From assembly GCF_900106035.1 (NCBI RefSeq), contig NZ_FNUC01000004.1, forward strand, positions 2,728,001-2,792,000: a DNA stretch of 64,000 nt. Direction: 5' to 3'. The position numbers and the translations under genes were made by a program. Shown here piece after piece: positions 57,291 through 64,000 of the stretch. The stretch's first letter is position 1, and each line of letters opens with the position of its first letter. The notes beneath the pieces are model-generated. The model was given only the letters and a program-made list of their open reading frames with translations, ran no database searches and was not told the DNA's origin. This stretch comes from Jiangella alba. Lineage in GTDB: Bacteria; Actinomycetota; Actinomycetes; Jiangellales; Jiangellaceae.

Positions 57291-58945
57291 CCCCCGAACA
57301 GCTCTCCGCCGCGGTACGTGACGTCCTCACCGCCGCCGTCGACGCGGGCGACCTCGCCCTGCCCGACGGCGTGCCCTCCCAGGTGACCGTCGAGCGACCG
57401 CGCAACCGCGACCACGGCGACTACGCCACGAACGTCGCGCTGCAGCTGGCGAAGAAGGCGGGCACCAACCCCCGGGCGCTGGCCGAGCTGCTGGCCGCCC
57501 GGCTGCGCGACGTCGACGGTGTCGACGGCGTCGACATCGCCGGGCCGGGCTTCCTCAACATCACCGTCTCCGCCGCCGCGCAGGGCGAGCTGGCCCGCAC
57601 CGTCGTCGAGGCGGGCGAGTCCTACGGCCGCGGCGACGCGCTGGCCGGCACCACCATGAACGTCGAGTTCATCTCGGCCAACCCGACCGGCCCGCTGCAC
57701 CTCGGCCATGTCCGCTGGGCCGCCGTCGGCGACGCGCTGGCCCGGGTGCTCGAGGCCGCCGGCGCCGCCGTCACCCGCGAGTTCTACATCAACGACCGCG
57801 GCGCCCAGATGGACAAGTTCGGCGCGTCCATCATGGCCCGGGCGCACGGCGAGGCGGTGCCCGAGGACGGCTACCACGGCGAGTACGTCGCCGACCTCGC
57901 CGCCACCATCGTCAAGGAGCACCCCGGCCTGCTCGACCGCCCGCGCGACGAACAGCTCGTCGTGTTCCGCGACGAGGGCTACCGCCTGCAGCTGGCCGAG
58001 CAGCAGTCCCAGCTCGACGACTTCCGCACCCACTTCGACGTCTGGTACTCCGAGCGCAGCCTGCACGAGAACGGCCGGGTCGAGCACGCGCTCGACGTCC
58101 TGCGCCAGCAGGGGCACCTGTTCGAGGCCGACGGCGCGCTGTGGATGCGCACCACCGACTTCGGCGACGACAAGGACCGCGTGCTGCGGCGGACGAACGG
58201 CGAGTTCACCTACTTCGCCGCCGACGCCGCCTACTACGTCGACAAGCGCGAGCGCGGCTTCGACGTCTGCGTCTACCTGCTCGGCGCCGACCACCACGGC
58301 TACATCGGACGGCTCAAGGCGCTGGCGGCGTGCGCGGGCGACGACCCCGACAAGAACATCGAGATCCCCATCGGCCAGCTGGTCAAGATCGTGCAGGACG
58401 GCCAGGAGCTGCGGCTGTCCAAGCGGGCCGGCACCATGCTGACGCTCGGCCAGGTGGTCGAGGCGGCCGGCGTCGACGCGCTGCGGTACTCGCTGTGCCG
58501 TTACCCGGCCGACTCCCCGCTGACCCTCGACGTCGCGCAGATCACCAAGCACGCGCCGGAGAACCCGGTCTACTACGTGCAGTACGCGCACTCGCGGCTG
58601 GCGTCGCTCCAGCGCAATGCCGCCGAGCTCGGCATCGACAAGGGTGAGCTGCGGCCCGAGCTGCTCGACCACGAGCGCGAGTCGCTGCTGCTGGCCGCGC
58701 TGGCGGAGTTCCCGCGGCTGGTCGCCGCGGCGGCCGAGCTGCGCGAGCCGCACCGCGTCGCCCGGTACCTCGAGGAGACCGCCTCCACGTTCCACAAGTT
58801 CTACGACGCCTGCCGCATTCTCCCGTTCGGTGACGAAGAGGCCACCGACGTGCACCGTGCCCGGCTCTGGCTGGTCGAGGCCACCAAGGTGGTCATCGCC
58901 AACGGACTCGGCATGCTCGGCGTCGACGCACCAGATCGGATGTAA
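57287..58945 (+). CDS. argS: Arginyl-tRNA synthetase
   Basis: This 552-residue class I synthetase has the N-terminal additional domain (1-115), the signature ANPTGPLHLGH at 131-141, the KMSKS-like SKRAGTML, and the anticodon-binding DALR domain (VYYVQYAHSRLASLQR to the end). The length is normal. It overlaps the XRE gene and is three bases before lysA, the argS-lysA order known from Corynebacterium and relatives, where it links arginine and lysine supply. Confidence 0.97.
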   Translation: MTPEQLSAAVRDVLTAAVDAGDLALPDGVPSQVTVERPRNRDHGDYATNVALQLAKKAGTNPRALAELLAARLRDVDGVDGVDIAGPGFLNITVSAAAQGELARTVVEAGESYGRGDALAGTTMNVEFISANPTGPLHLGHVRWAAVGDALARVLEAAGAAVTREFYINDRGAQMDKFGASIMARAHGEAVPEDGYHGEYVADLAATIVKEHPGLLDRPRDEQLVVFRDEGYRLQLAEQQSQLDDFRTHFDVWYSERSLHENGRVEHALDVLRQQGHLFEADGALWMRTTDFGDDKDRVLRRTNGEFTYFAADAAYYVDKRERGFDVCVYLLGADHHGYIGRLKALAACAGDDPDKNIEIPIGQLVKIVQDGQELRLSKRAGTMLTLGQVVEAAGVDALRYSLCRYPADSPLTLDVAQITKHAPENPVYYVQYAHSRLASLQRNAAELGIDKGELRPELLDHERESLLLAALAEFPRLVAAAAELREPHRVARYLEETASTFHKFYDACRILPFGDEEATDVHRARLWLVEATKVVIANGLGMLGVDAPDRM

Positions 58946-58947
58946 CC

Positions 58948-60357
58948 ATGCGCGCACACGAAGCCGGCGCCCTGCACGCGGAGGCCGGCCACCGCGGCCC
59001 GTCCTGGCTGCGCGAGCCCGACGACGTCAACGCCCTCTACCCGGGCCTGTGGTCGGCCGGGGTCACCCGCGACGACGACGGCGTGCTGCGAGTCGCCGGC
59101 GTGTCCGTCAAGGAGCTGGCCACCGAGTTCGGCACCCCGCTGTACGTCGTCGACGAGGACGACTTCCGCGCCCGGGCACGGGCGTACCGGTCCGCGTTCG
59201 ACGACATCCTCGGCGGCGCCGACGTCTACTACGCCGGCAAGGCGTTCCTGTCCGTCGCGACCGCCCGCTGGGTCGCCGACGAAGGCCTCAACCTCGACGT
59301 CTGCTCCGGCGGCGAGCTGGCGGTGGCGCTGCGCGCCGGGTTCCCGGCCGGGCGCATCGGCCTGCACGGCAACAACAAGTCGGTCGCCGAGCTGGTCCGC
59401 GCCCTCGACGCCGGGGTCGGACGCATCATCGTCGACTCCTTCGAAGAGATCGAGCGGCTGGCCACGCTGGCCGCCGCCCGCGGCGTCCGGGCCGCCGTCC
59501 TCGTCCGCACCAAGGTCGGGGTCGAGGCGCACACGCACGAGTACATCGCCACGGCGCACGAGGACCAGAAGTTCGGCTTCTCCATCGCCTCCGGCGAGGC
59601 GGCCGAGGCCGTGCGGGCGGTGCTGAAGCAGCCGTCGCTGCGGCTGCTCGGGCTGCACTCGCACATCGGGTCGCAGATCTACGACACCGCCGGCTTCGAG
59701 GTCGCGGCCCGCCGGGTGCTGGGCCTGCAGGCCGCCGTCCGCGACGAGCACGGCGTCGAGCTGCCCGAGCTGGACCTCGGCGGCGGCTTCGGCATCGCCT
59801 ACACCAGCCAGGACGACCCGCAGCCGCCGGCCGTCCTGGCCGCGGGGCTGGCCGCGATCATCGAGCACGAGTGCGCCGGCTACGGCCTCGCGGTCCCGCG
59901 CCTGAGCGTCGAGCCCGGCCGCGCCATCGCCGGCCCGTCGACGTTCACGCTCTACGAGACCGGCACCGTCAAGTCCGTCCCGCTCGACGGCGGGGCGTCG
60001 CGCCGCTATGTGGCGGTCGACGGCGGCATGAGCGACAACATCCGCACCGCCCTCTACGACGCCGACTACTCGTGCACGCTCGCCTCGCGCGCCTCGTCGG
60101 CGGCGCCGGTGCTGTCGCGCGTCGTCGGCAAGCACTGCGAGAGCGGCGACATCGTCGTCAAGGACGAGTTCCTCCCCGGCGACCTCGCGGCCGGCGATCT
60201 CGTCGCCGTCCCGGGCACCGGCGCCTACTGCCGCAGCATGGCCAGCAACTACAACCACCAGCCGCGCGCCGCCGTGGTGGCCGTCCGCGCCGGTGCCGCC
60301 CGGCTGATCATGCGCCGCGAGACCGAGGACGACCTCCTCGCGCTGGACGTCGGCTGA
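58948..60357 (+). CDS. lysA: Diaminopimelate decarboxylase
   Basis: This 469-residue PLP enzyme makes L-lysine from meso-diaminopimelate. The PLP Lys98 is in VYYAGKAFL; HSHIGSQI, LGGGFGIAY and EPGRAIAGP bind PLP and substrate; GKHCESGDIV carries the catalytic Cys and Glu. The start ATG is two bases after the argS stop codon, so they form an operon. Confidence 0.97.
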   Translation: MRAHEAGALHAEAGHRGPSWLREPDDVNALYPGLWSAGVTRDDDGVLRVAGVSVKELATEFGTPLYVVDEDDFRARARAYRSAFDDILGGADVYYAGKAFLSVATARWVADEGLNLDVCSGGELAVALRAGFPAGRIGLHGNNKSVAELVRALDAGVGRIIVDSFEEIERLATLAAARGVRAAVLVRTKVGVEAHTHEYIATAHEDQKFGFSIASGEAAEAVRAVLKQPSLRLLGLHSHIGSQIYDTAGFEVAARRVLGLQAAVRDEHGVELPELDLGGGFGIAYTSQDDPQPPAVLAAGLAAIIEHECAGYGLAVPRLSVEPGRAIAGPSTFTLYETGTVKSVPLDGGASRRYVAVDGGMSDNIRTALYDADYSCTLASRASSAAPVLSRVVGKHCESGDIVVKDEFLPGDLAAGDLVAVPGTGAYCRSMASNYNHQPRAAVVAVRAGAARLIMRRETEDDLLALDVG

Positions 60358-60524
60358 GCCGCGGCGCGGGAACCGGGTGGACCGAAAGCGCGCCGCGACC
60401 CACCGCTACCGGGGTCGACGGTGTAGCAGCACCTCACCCGGCGCGAATCGAGCGTAACTCGGGGGTTGACCGGTTGTCGATGCGCGCCGACCATATGGGC
60501 ACAACTCAATAACTGGAGTCCCGG

Positions 60525-60552
60525 CCGGGACCGCCAGCTTCTTGGCTCCCGG
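60525..60552. terminator. Hairpin downstream of lysA
   Basis: CCGGGA and TCCCGG at 60525-60530 and 60547-60552 enclose GCCA and TGGC, giving a stem with a two-base bulge and a six-base loop. It lies 170 bases after lysA and 57 bases before the small membrane ORF. It can be a terminator or a leader structure of that ORF. Confidence 0.45.
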
Positions 60553-60608
60553 TCGGCCGTAGCAGCGGTCCGTGCCCGGAAGCCCTGATCAGAAGGGTGG
60601 AATTCCGG

Positions 60609-60755
60609 GTGGATGACCGTTCTCGGACGCGACGCGCACCAGCCCGCTTGCGCAGGTGGCTGGTGAGCCCGCGTGGTCAGTATCAGGTCGCCGGTCTGGC
60701 ACTCGGCCTGGTGGTGTGCCTCGCGGTGTCGCTCGCCATGGGGGTGAGCGCATAG
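60609..60755 (+). CDS. 48-residue single-helix membrane protein
   Basis: The small frame reads VDDRSRTRRAPARLRRWLVS, then PRGQYQVAGLALGLVVCLAV and ends MGVSA. A strongly basic N-terminus followed by one membrane helix is the layout of a small anchored protein. GGTGGA is seven bases before the GTG. No family is known to me. It stands between lysA and a convergent methyltransferase. Confidence 0.55.
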   Translation: MDDRSRTRRAPARLRRWLVSPRGQYQVAGLALGLVVCLAVSLAMGVSA

Positions 60756-60825
60756 CCGGCTCCACGATCCGGAGACACCGTCTGCCGCCCCGACCCGGTG
60801 GCGGCGAGTCCTCCGCGATCGCACC

Positions 60826-60847
60826 CGGCCCAGCCCTTGCTGGGCCG
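60826..60847. terminator. Perfect 9-bp stem hairpin between convergent genes
   Basis: CGGCCCAGC and GCTGGGCCG pair perfectly across the four-base loop CCTT. It lies between the 48-residue ORF and the end of the methyltransferase gene at 60871, so it is a likely bidirectional terminator. Confidence 0.75.
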
Positions 60848-60870
60848 ACGTGCGCCAGGGCCGCTCAAGA

Positions 60871-61485
60871 TCATCGGCGCAGCGTCAGCGAGTGGAACGG
60901 CAGCCCGTCGGTGTCGACCAGGTGCACGTCGACGACGTCGAACCACGGCTCGACGGCGTCCAGCAGCTGGTCGCGGGTGCGCCAGCAGAAGAACCGCGGC
61001 GGGTCGTGGCTGTCGTCCGCCAGCACGCCGGCCGAGCCGTCGCCGCCGTAGACGCCGAGGAAGAACAGGCCGCCCGGGCGCAGCAGCCCGCGGATCGCGG
61101 CCAGCGCCCCCGGCAGGTCGGCGTCCGGCACGTGCAGCAGGCAGTTCAGCGAGTAGACCGCGTCGAACGAGTCGTGCGGCAGGTCCGGCGCGAGCAGGTT
61201 CATGACGCGGGCGTCCAGGCCCTTCGCCGCGCAGGCGGCGACCATCTCCGGCGTCAGGTCCGTCGCGACGACCGCCAGCCCGTTGTCCTGGAAGAACAGC
61301 GCGTCCTGACCGGTCCCGGCCCCGATCTCCACCAGCGTGCGCGCGCCGGCGGCGCGCAGCCGGTCCAGGAACGCGGCCCGCTCGGCCACCTTCCACGCCG
61401 TCTTGGGCGCCGAGTCGCGCCAGCCTGCCCCACCCCGGTAAGCCGCTCGCAGATCGTCGGCGACGTCGTCGAAGCGCAGGTTCAT
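60871..61485 (-). CDS. Class I SAM-dependent methyltransferase
   Basis: This 204-residue protein has the SAM-binding motif LVEIGAGTGQDALFF, post-I VVATDLTPEMV, and FDAVYSLNCLLHVPDADLPGAL with LRPGGLFFLGVYGG, a Methyltransf_11/25-type core. The substrate is unknown. The end (DVHLVDTDGLPFHSLTLRR) is complete. The ATG at 61485 lies where the disrupted gene on the other strand begins. Confidence 0.88.
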   Translation of the reverse strand: MNLRFDDVADDLRAAYRGGAGWRDSAPKTAWKVAERAAFLDRLRAAGARTLVEIGAGTGQDALFFQDNGLAVVATDLTPEMVAACAAKGLDARVMNLLAPDLPHDSFDAVYSLNCLLHVPDADLPGALAAIRGLLRPGGLFFLGVYGGDGSAGVLADDSHDPPRFFCWRTRDQLLDAVEPWFDVVDVHLVDTDGLPFHSLTLRR

Positions 61486-61905
61486 GGCGCCGATCCTCTC
61501 GCACGGCCGGGTGGACCGGGCCAGTGCGCAGGAGCATCCGCGGTTCCACGCCATGGTCCACGCGGGTCCGGCCGGCGCGTGGTGGGGCGGTCGCAGCGCC
61601 GCCGAGCAGGGCGACCACGACCCGGCCGCGATGCTGGCCAAGCGGCTGGACCGGGACGCGCTCATCCCCCGTTGATCCCGCCGCTTTGCAATGAGCACCA
61701 ATACGCACCGGCCGCGCAGTGGTGCGTAGTGGTGCTCATTGCAAAGCGGGCCTGGGCCGCCGAGGTGCGGGCGCAGCCCGCGGCCGCCGGGCTGCGGGTG
61801 GTCGAGGTGGACGGCACCCGGGACGCCGGTGCGATCGCCGCGGACCTGCCCGCGCACCTCCGGCTCGGGCCGCGGGCTGTACGCCCAGGGCGGACACGGG
61901 AGTAG
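61486..61905 (+). pseudogene. Broken gene remnant interrupted by a palindromic element
   Basis: A first piece reads HAGPAGAWWGGRSAAEQGDH and continues to MLAKRLDRD near 61657. A second piece, in another frame from 61750, reads AWAAEVRAQPAAAGLRVVEV and ends PAHLRLG before the stop at 61903-61905. Joined, the pieces make a continuous helix-strand-helix tail like that of small actinobacterial P-loop kinases (RDRAWAAEV..VDG). A 92-base stretch containing the inverted repeat lies between them and shifts the frame. The N-terminal part with the P-loop is missing. The reconstruction is inference. Confidence 0.5.
61681..61749. repeat. Inverted repeat with 29-bp arms (possible MITE)
   Basis: Arms at 61681-61709 and 61721-61749 are reverse complements with one mismatch and an 11-base loop. 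The outer ends are ccgctttgcaatgagcacca and its complement. The arms are much more AT-rich than the window. No transposase is seen, and no second copy is found in this window. Confidence 0.8.
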
Positions 61906-61958
61906 CGGCGCGGCCGCCCGGCGTTGGACCCTGCATCTTCGAGGTCTGGAGGTGCGCC

Positions 61959-62903
61959 GTGGCCGACGAGCTCGACGCGTATTCGCAGGTGGTCACCGGG
62001 GTGGCCCGCACACTGCTGCCGTCCGTCGCGAGCCTGGCGGTGCAGGGGGAGCGGCGCGGCCGCACCGGCGTCGTCGGCACGGGGTCGGCGGTGGTGTTCA
62101 CCGGCGACGGGTTCCTGCTGACGAACGCGCACGTCGTGGGCGCGACGACCCGGGGGACGGCGGCGTTCGCCGACGGCACCGAGGTCGGGTACACCGTCAT
62201 CGGACGCGACCGGCTGTCCGACCTCGCCGTCGTCCGCGCCGACGGCGAGACCCCGCCGCCGGCGCAGCTGGGCGACGCCGACCGGCTGACCGTCGGGCAG
62301 CTGGTGGTCGCCGTCGGCAGCCCGCTGGGGTTGTCCGGGTCGGTGACGGCGGGCGTGGTCAGCGCGCTGGGCCGGTCGATGCCGGCGCAGAGCGGGCGGA
62401 CGGTGCGCATCATCGAGGACGTCATCCAGACCGACGCCGCGCTGAACCCGGGCAACTCCGGCGGCGCGCTGGCCGACGCCGATGCACGCGTCGTCGGCAT
62501 CAACACCGCCGTCGCCGGGGTGGGGCTGGGGCTGGCGGTGCCGATCAACGCCACCACGAACCGCATCGTCACGACGCTGCTGCGCGACGGCCGGGTGCGC
62601 CGGGCCTTCCTCGGCGTCGCCACGGCGCCCGCACCGGTGCCGCCGGCGCTGGCCGAGCGCATCGGCCGCACCCGGGGCGTGCGCATCGTGCACGTCGAGC
62701 CGAACAGCCCGGCCGACGTGGCCGGCCTGCGGCAGGGCGACCTGGTGATCACGGTCGGCGGCCAGCCGGTCGACGACGCGCAGGCGCTGCAGCGGCGCAT
62801 GTTCGCCGACGCCATCGACGTGCCGCTGCCGATCACCACGTTCCGCAACGGCGCCATGGTCGACGTCATCGCGCGGCCGGTGGAGCTCGCCGACCAGGCA
62901 TGA
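61959..62903 (+). CDS. HtrA-like serine protease with PDZ domain, no signal peptide
   Basis: This 314-residue trypsin-fold protease has His58 (LLTNAHVV), Asp88 (LSDLAVV) and Ser167 (NPGNSGGAL), a complete triad, and a PDZ domain from about 225 (VEPNSPADVAGLRQGDLVITVG). The GTG at 61959 has GGAGG six bases upstream. There is no signal peptide or membrane anchor, so unlike DegP/HtrA it is probably cytosolic. Confidence 0.9.
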   Translation: MADELDAYSQVVTGVARTLLPSVASLAVQGERRGRTGVVGTGSAVVFTGDGFLLTNAHVVGATTRGTAAFADGTEVGYTVIGRDRLSDLAVVRADGETPPPAQLGDADRLTVGQLVVAVGSPLGLSGSVTAGVVSALGRSMPAQSGRTVRIIEDVIQTDAALNPGNSGGALADADARVVGINTAVAGVGLGLAVPINATTNRIVTTLLRDGRVRRAFLGVATAPAPVPPALAERIGRTRGVRIVHVEPNSPADVAGLRQGDLVITVGGQPVDDAQALQRRMFADAIDVPLPITTFRNGAMVDVIARPVELADQA

Positions 62904-62971
62904 CAACTGTCATGGCGAGGACCGGACGGCGGTGACGTCCGCGAACGCCGTCCGGGCCGGACGCTGGAGGC

Positions 62972-63874
62972 ATGACAGAACCCGCCCCGCACGCGATCCG
63001 GCTGACCGGGCTGCGCAAGTCCTACGGCCCCACCACGGCCGTCGACGGCATCGACCTGGAGATCGCTCCCGGTGAGATCGTCGCCCTGCTCGGCCCGAAC
63101 GGCGCCGGGAAGTCCACCACCGTCGACCTCGTCCTCGGCCTGAGCCGGCCCGACGCGGGCACCGTCGCGCTCTTCGGCCGCAGCCCGCGCGACGCGGTCG
63201 ACGCCGGGCTGGTCGGCGCCATGCTCCAGGACGGCGCCATGCTCGAGGACGCGACCGTCGGCGAGCTGGTCGCACTGTTCGCCTCCGTGCACCGGCACCC
63301 GCTGCCGGTCGCCGAGGTGCTCGAGCGGGCCGGCCTCGCCGAGCTCGCCGGCCGCCGCGCCACCGAGCTGTCCGGCGGCCAGACCCAGCGGGTCCGGTTC
63401 GCCCTCGCGCTGGTGCCGGACCCCGACCTCGTCGTCCTCGACGAGCCGACCGTCGCGATGGACGTCGCCACCCGCCGCGAGTTCTGGGCCGCCATGCGCC
63501 GGTTCGTCGCCGCGGGCCGCACCGTGCTGTTCGCCACCCACTACCTCGACGAGGCGGACGGGTTCGCCGACCGCGTCGTGCTGCTCCGCGACGGCCGCGT
63601 CGTCGCCGACGGCACGCCGCGCCACGTCAAGTCCATCGTCGCCGTCCGCACCGTCCGCGCAACCGTGCCGGACCTCTCCGCCGCCGCCGTCCACACCCTG
63701 TTCGGCGACGACGGCGTCACCGTCGACGGCGCCGACGTGCGGATCCGCACCGCAGACGGCGACGGCGTCCTGCGCGCGCTGCTCGCCCACTCGCCCGGGG
63801 CACACGACATCGAGGTGACCGGCGCGGACCTGGAAGAGGCGTTCCTGTCGATCACGGAGGGGAGTGCCCGGTGA
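62972..63874 (+). CDS. ABC transporter ATPase, DrrA-like
   Basis: This 300-residue ATPase has Walker A GPNGAGKST, the Q-loop in GAMLQDGAMLEDATV, signature LSGGQTQRVRFALAL, Walker B LVVLDEPTVAMDV and switch FATHYLDEAD. A C-terminal domain of about 70 residues is like that of DrrA drug and antibiotic exporters. It overlaps the permease gene by four bases. Confidence 0.92.
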   Translation: MTEPAPHAIRLTGLRKSYGPTTAVDGIDLEIAPGEIVALLGPNGAGKSTTVDLVLGLSRPDAGTVALFGRSPRDAVDAGLVGAMLQDGAMLEDATVGELVALFASVHRHPLPVAEVLERAGLAELAGRRATELSGGQTQRVRFALALVPDPDLVVLDEPTVAMDVATRREFWAAMRRFVAAGRTVLFATHYLDEADGFADRVVLLRDGRVVADGTPRHVKSIVAVRTVRATVPDLSAAAVHTLFGDDGVTVDGADVRIRTADGDGVLRALLAHSPGAHDIEVTGADLEEAFLSITEGSAR

Positions 63875-64000
63875 ACACCACCTACACCCTTCTCGAGGTG
63901 CGGAGGCTGCTGCGCGACCGCGCCGCGCTGGTCCTCACCGCCGGCCTGCCGGCCGGGCTGTTCCTGCTGTACAACGCGATGTGGGGCGACGACACCGGCG
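63871..64000 (+). CDS. ABC-2 type permease, partial at the window end
   Basis: The visible 43 residues start VNTTYTLLEVRRLLRDRAAL and include the first membrane helix (LVLTAGLPAGLFLLYNAM). This is the typical opening of an ABC-2/DrrB-like permease. GGAGGGGAG precedes the GTG, which overlaps the ATPase stop. The rest is outside the window. Confidence 0.85.
   Translation, partial: MNTTYTLLEVRRLLRDRAALVLTAGLPAGLFLLYNAMWGDDTG

Overview
The window is a stretch of very GC-rich DNA with almost only G/C third codon positions. It carries SARP, MocR and PadR regulators, an LPXTG surface protein, many GTG starts, tight ATGA/GTGA gene overlaps and an argS-lysA pair. All of this fits a free-living actinomycete. 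A Jiangella-like organism is my guess, but nothing here fixes the genus. No rRNA, CRISPR array, integrase or transposase is seen.

Region 1 (1-8000) holds the end of an MFS transporter, a DUF4143-type ATPase with three evenly spaced direct repeats in front of it, and two related secreted trypsin-like proteases with Ig-like repeats. The first protease ends in an LPDTG anchor and the second does not. The 0.8 kb between them holds an 84-bp direct repeat. A diverged copy of the repeat sits in frame inside a kinase-like gene near 10.8 kb.

Region 2 (8000-22900) is mostly small regulatory and housekeeping units: MarR plus an MFS-Usp fusion; OsmC, phosphotransferase and UBP zinc finger; a FabH-like ketosynthase; MarR plus acetyltransferase; an ABC exporter; and a two-component system. 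It ends in a group made of a WXG-bearing calpain-like protease and two paralogous small proteins, one of them a lipoprotein with an apparent CTG start.

Region 3 (22900-36200) looks like one catabolic island. It encodes a secreted phage-appendage-like protein with a Peptidase_G2-type domain, a sialidase-like BNR protein, a nucleoside hydrolase-like protein, a beta-propeller lactonase-like protein, two unrecognised proteins, a DapA/NanA-family aldolase, a GntR regulator, a LplA-YesL-LplB-LplC type importer without its ATPase, and an SGNH esterase. Both divergent promoter regions share the 11-mer GTTAACCGTCA, the likely GntR operator.

Region 4 (36200-45300) is a nine-gene, mostly overlapping operon behind two perfect palindromes. 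An RpiR regulator is followed by a BMP-type nucleoside ABC importer, a 5'-nucleotidase-like protein missing two metal ligands, a HAD hydrolase, an MgtC-like protein and a nucleoside phosphorylase. It reads as nucleoside uptake and salvage.

Region 5 (45300-64000) carries a tRNA-Arg(CCG), methionine aminopeptidase, a MocR regulator whose PLP lysine is replaced by Arg, a SARP-NB-ARC-TPR regulator, a PadR/VOC pair with a 20-bp palindromic operator, XRE-argS-lysA, a methyltransferase, a broken gene carrying a 29-bp-arm inverted repeat, an HtrA-like protease and the start of an ABC-2 exporter that runs off the right edge.
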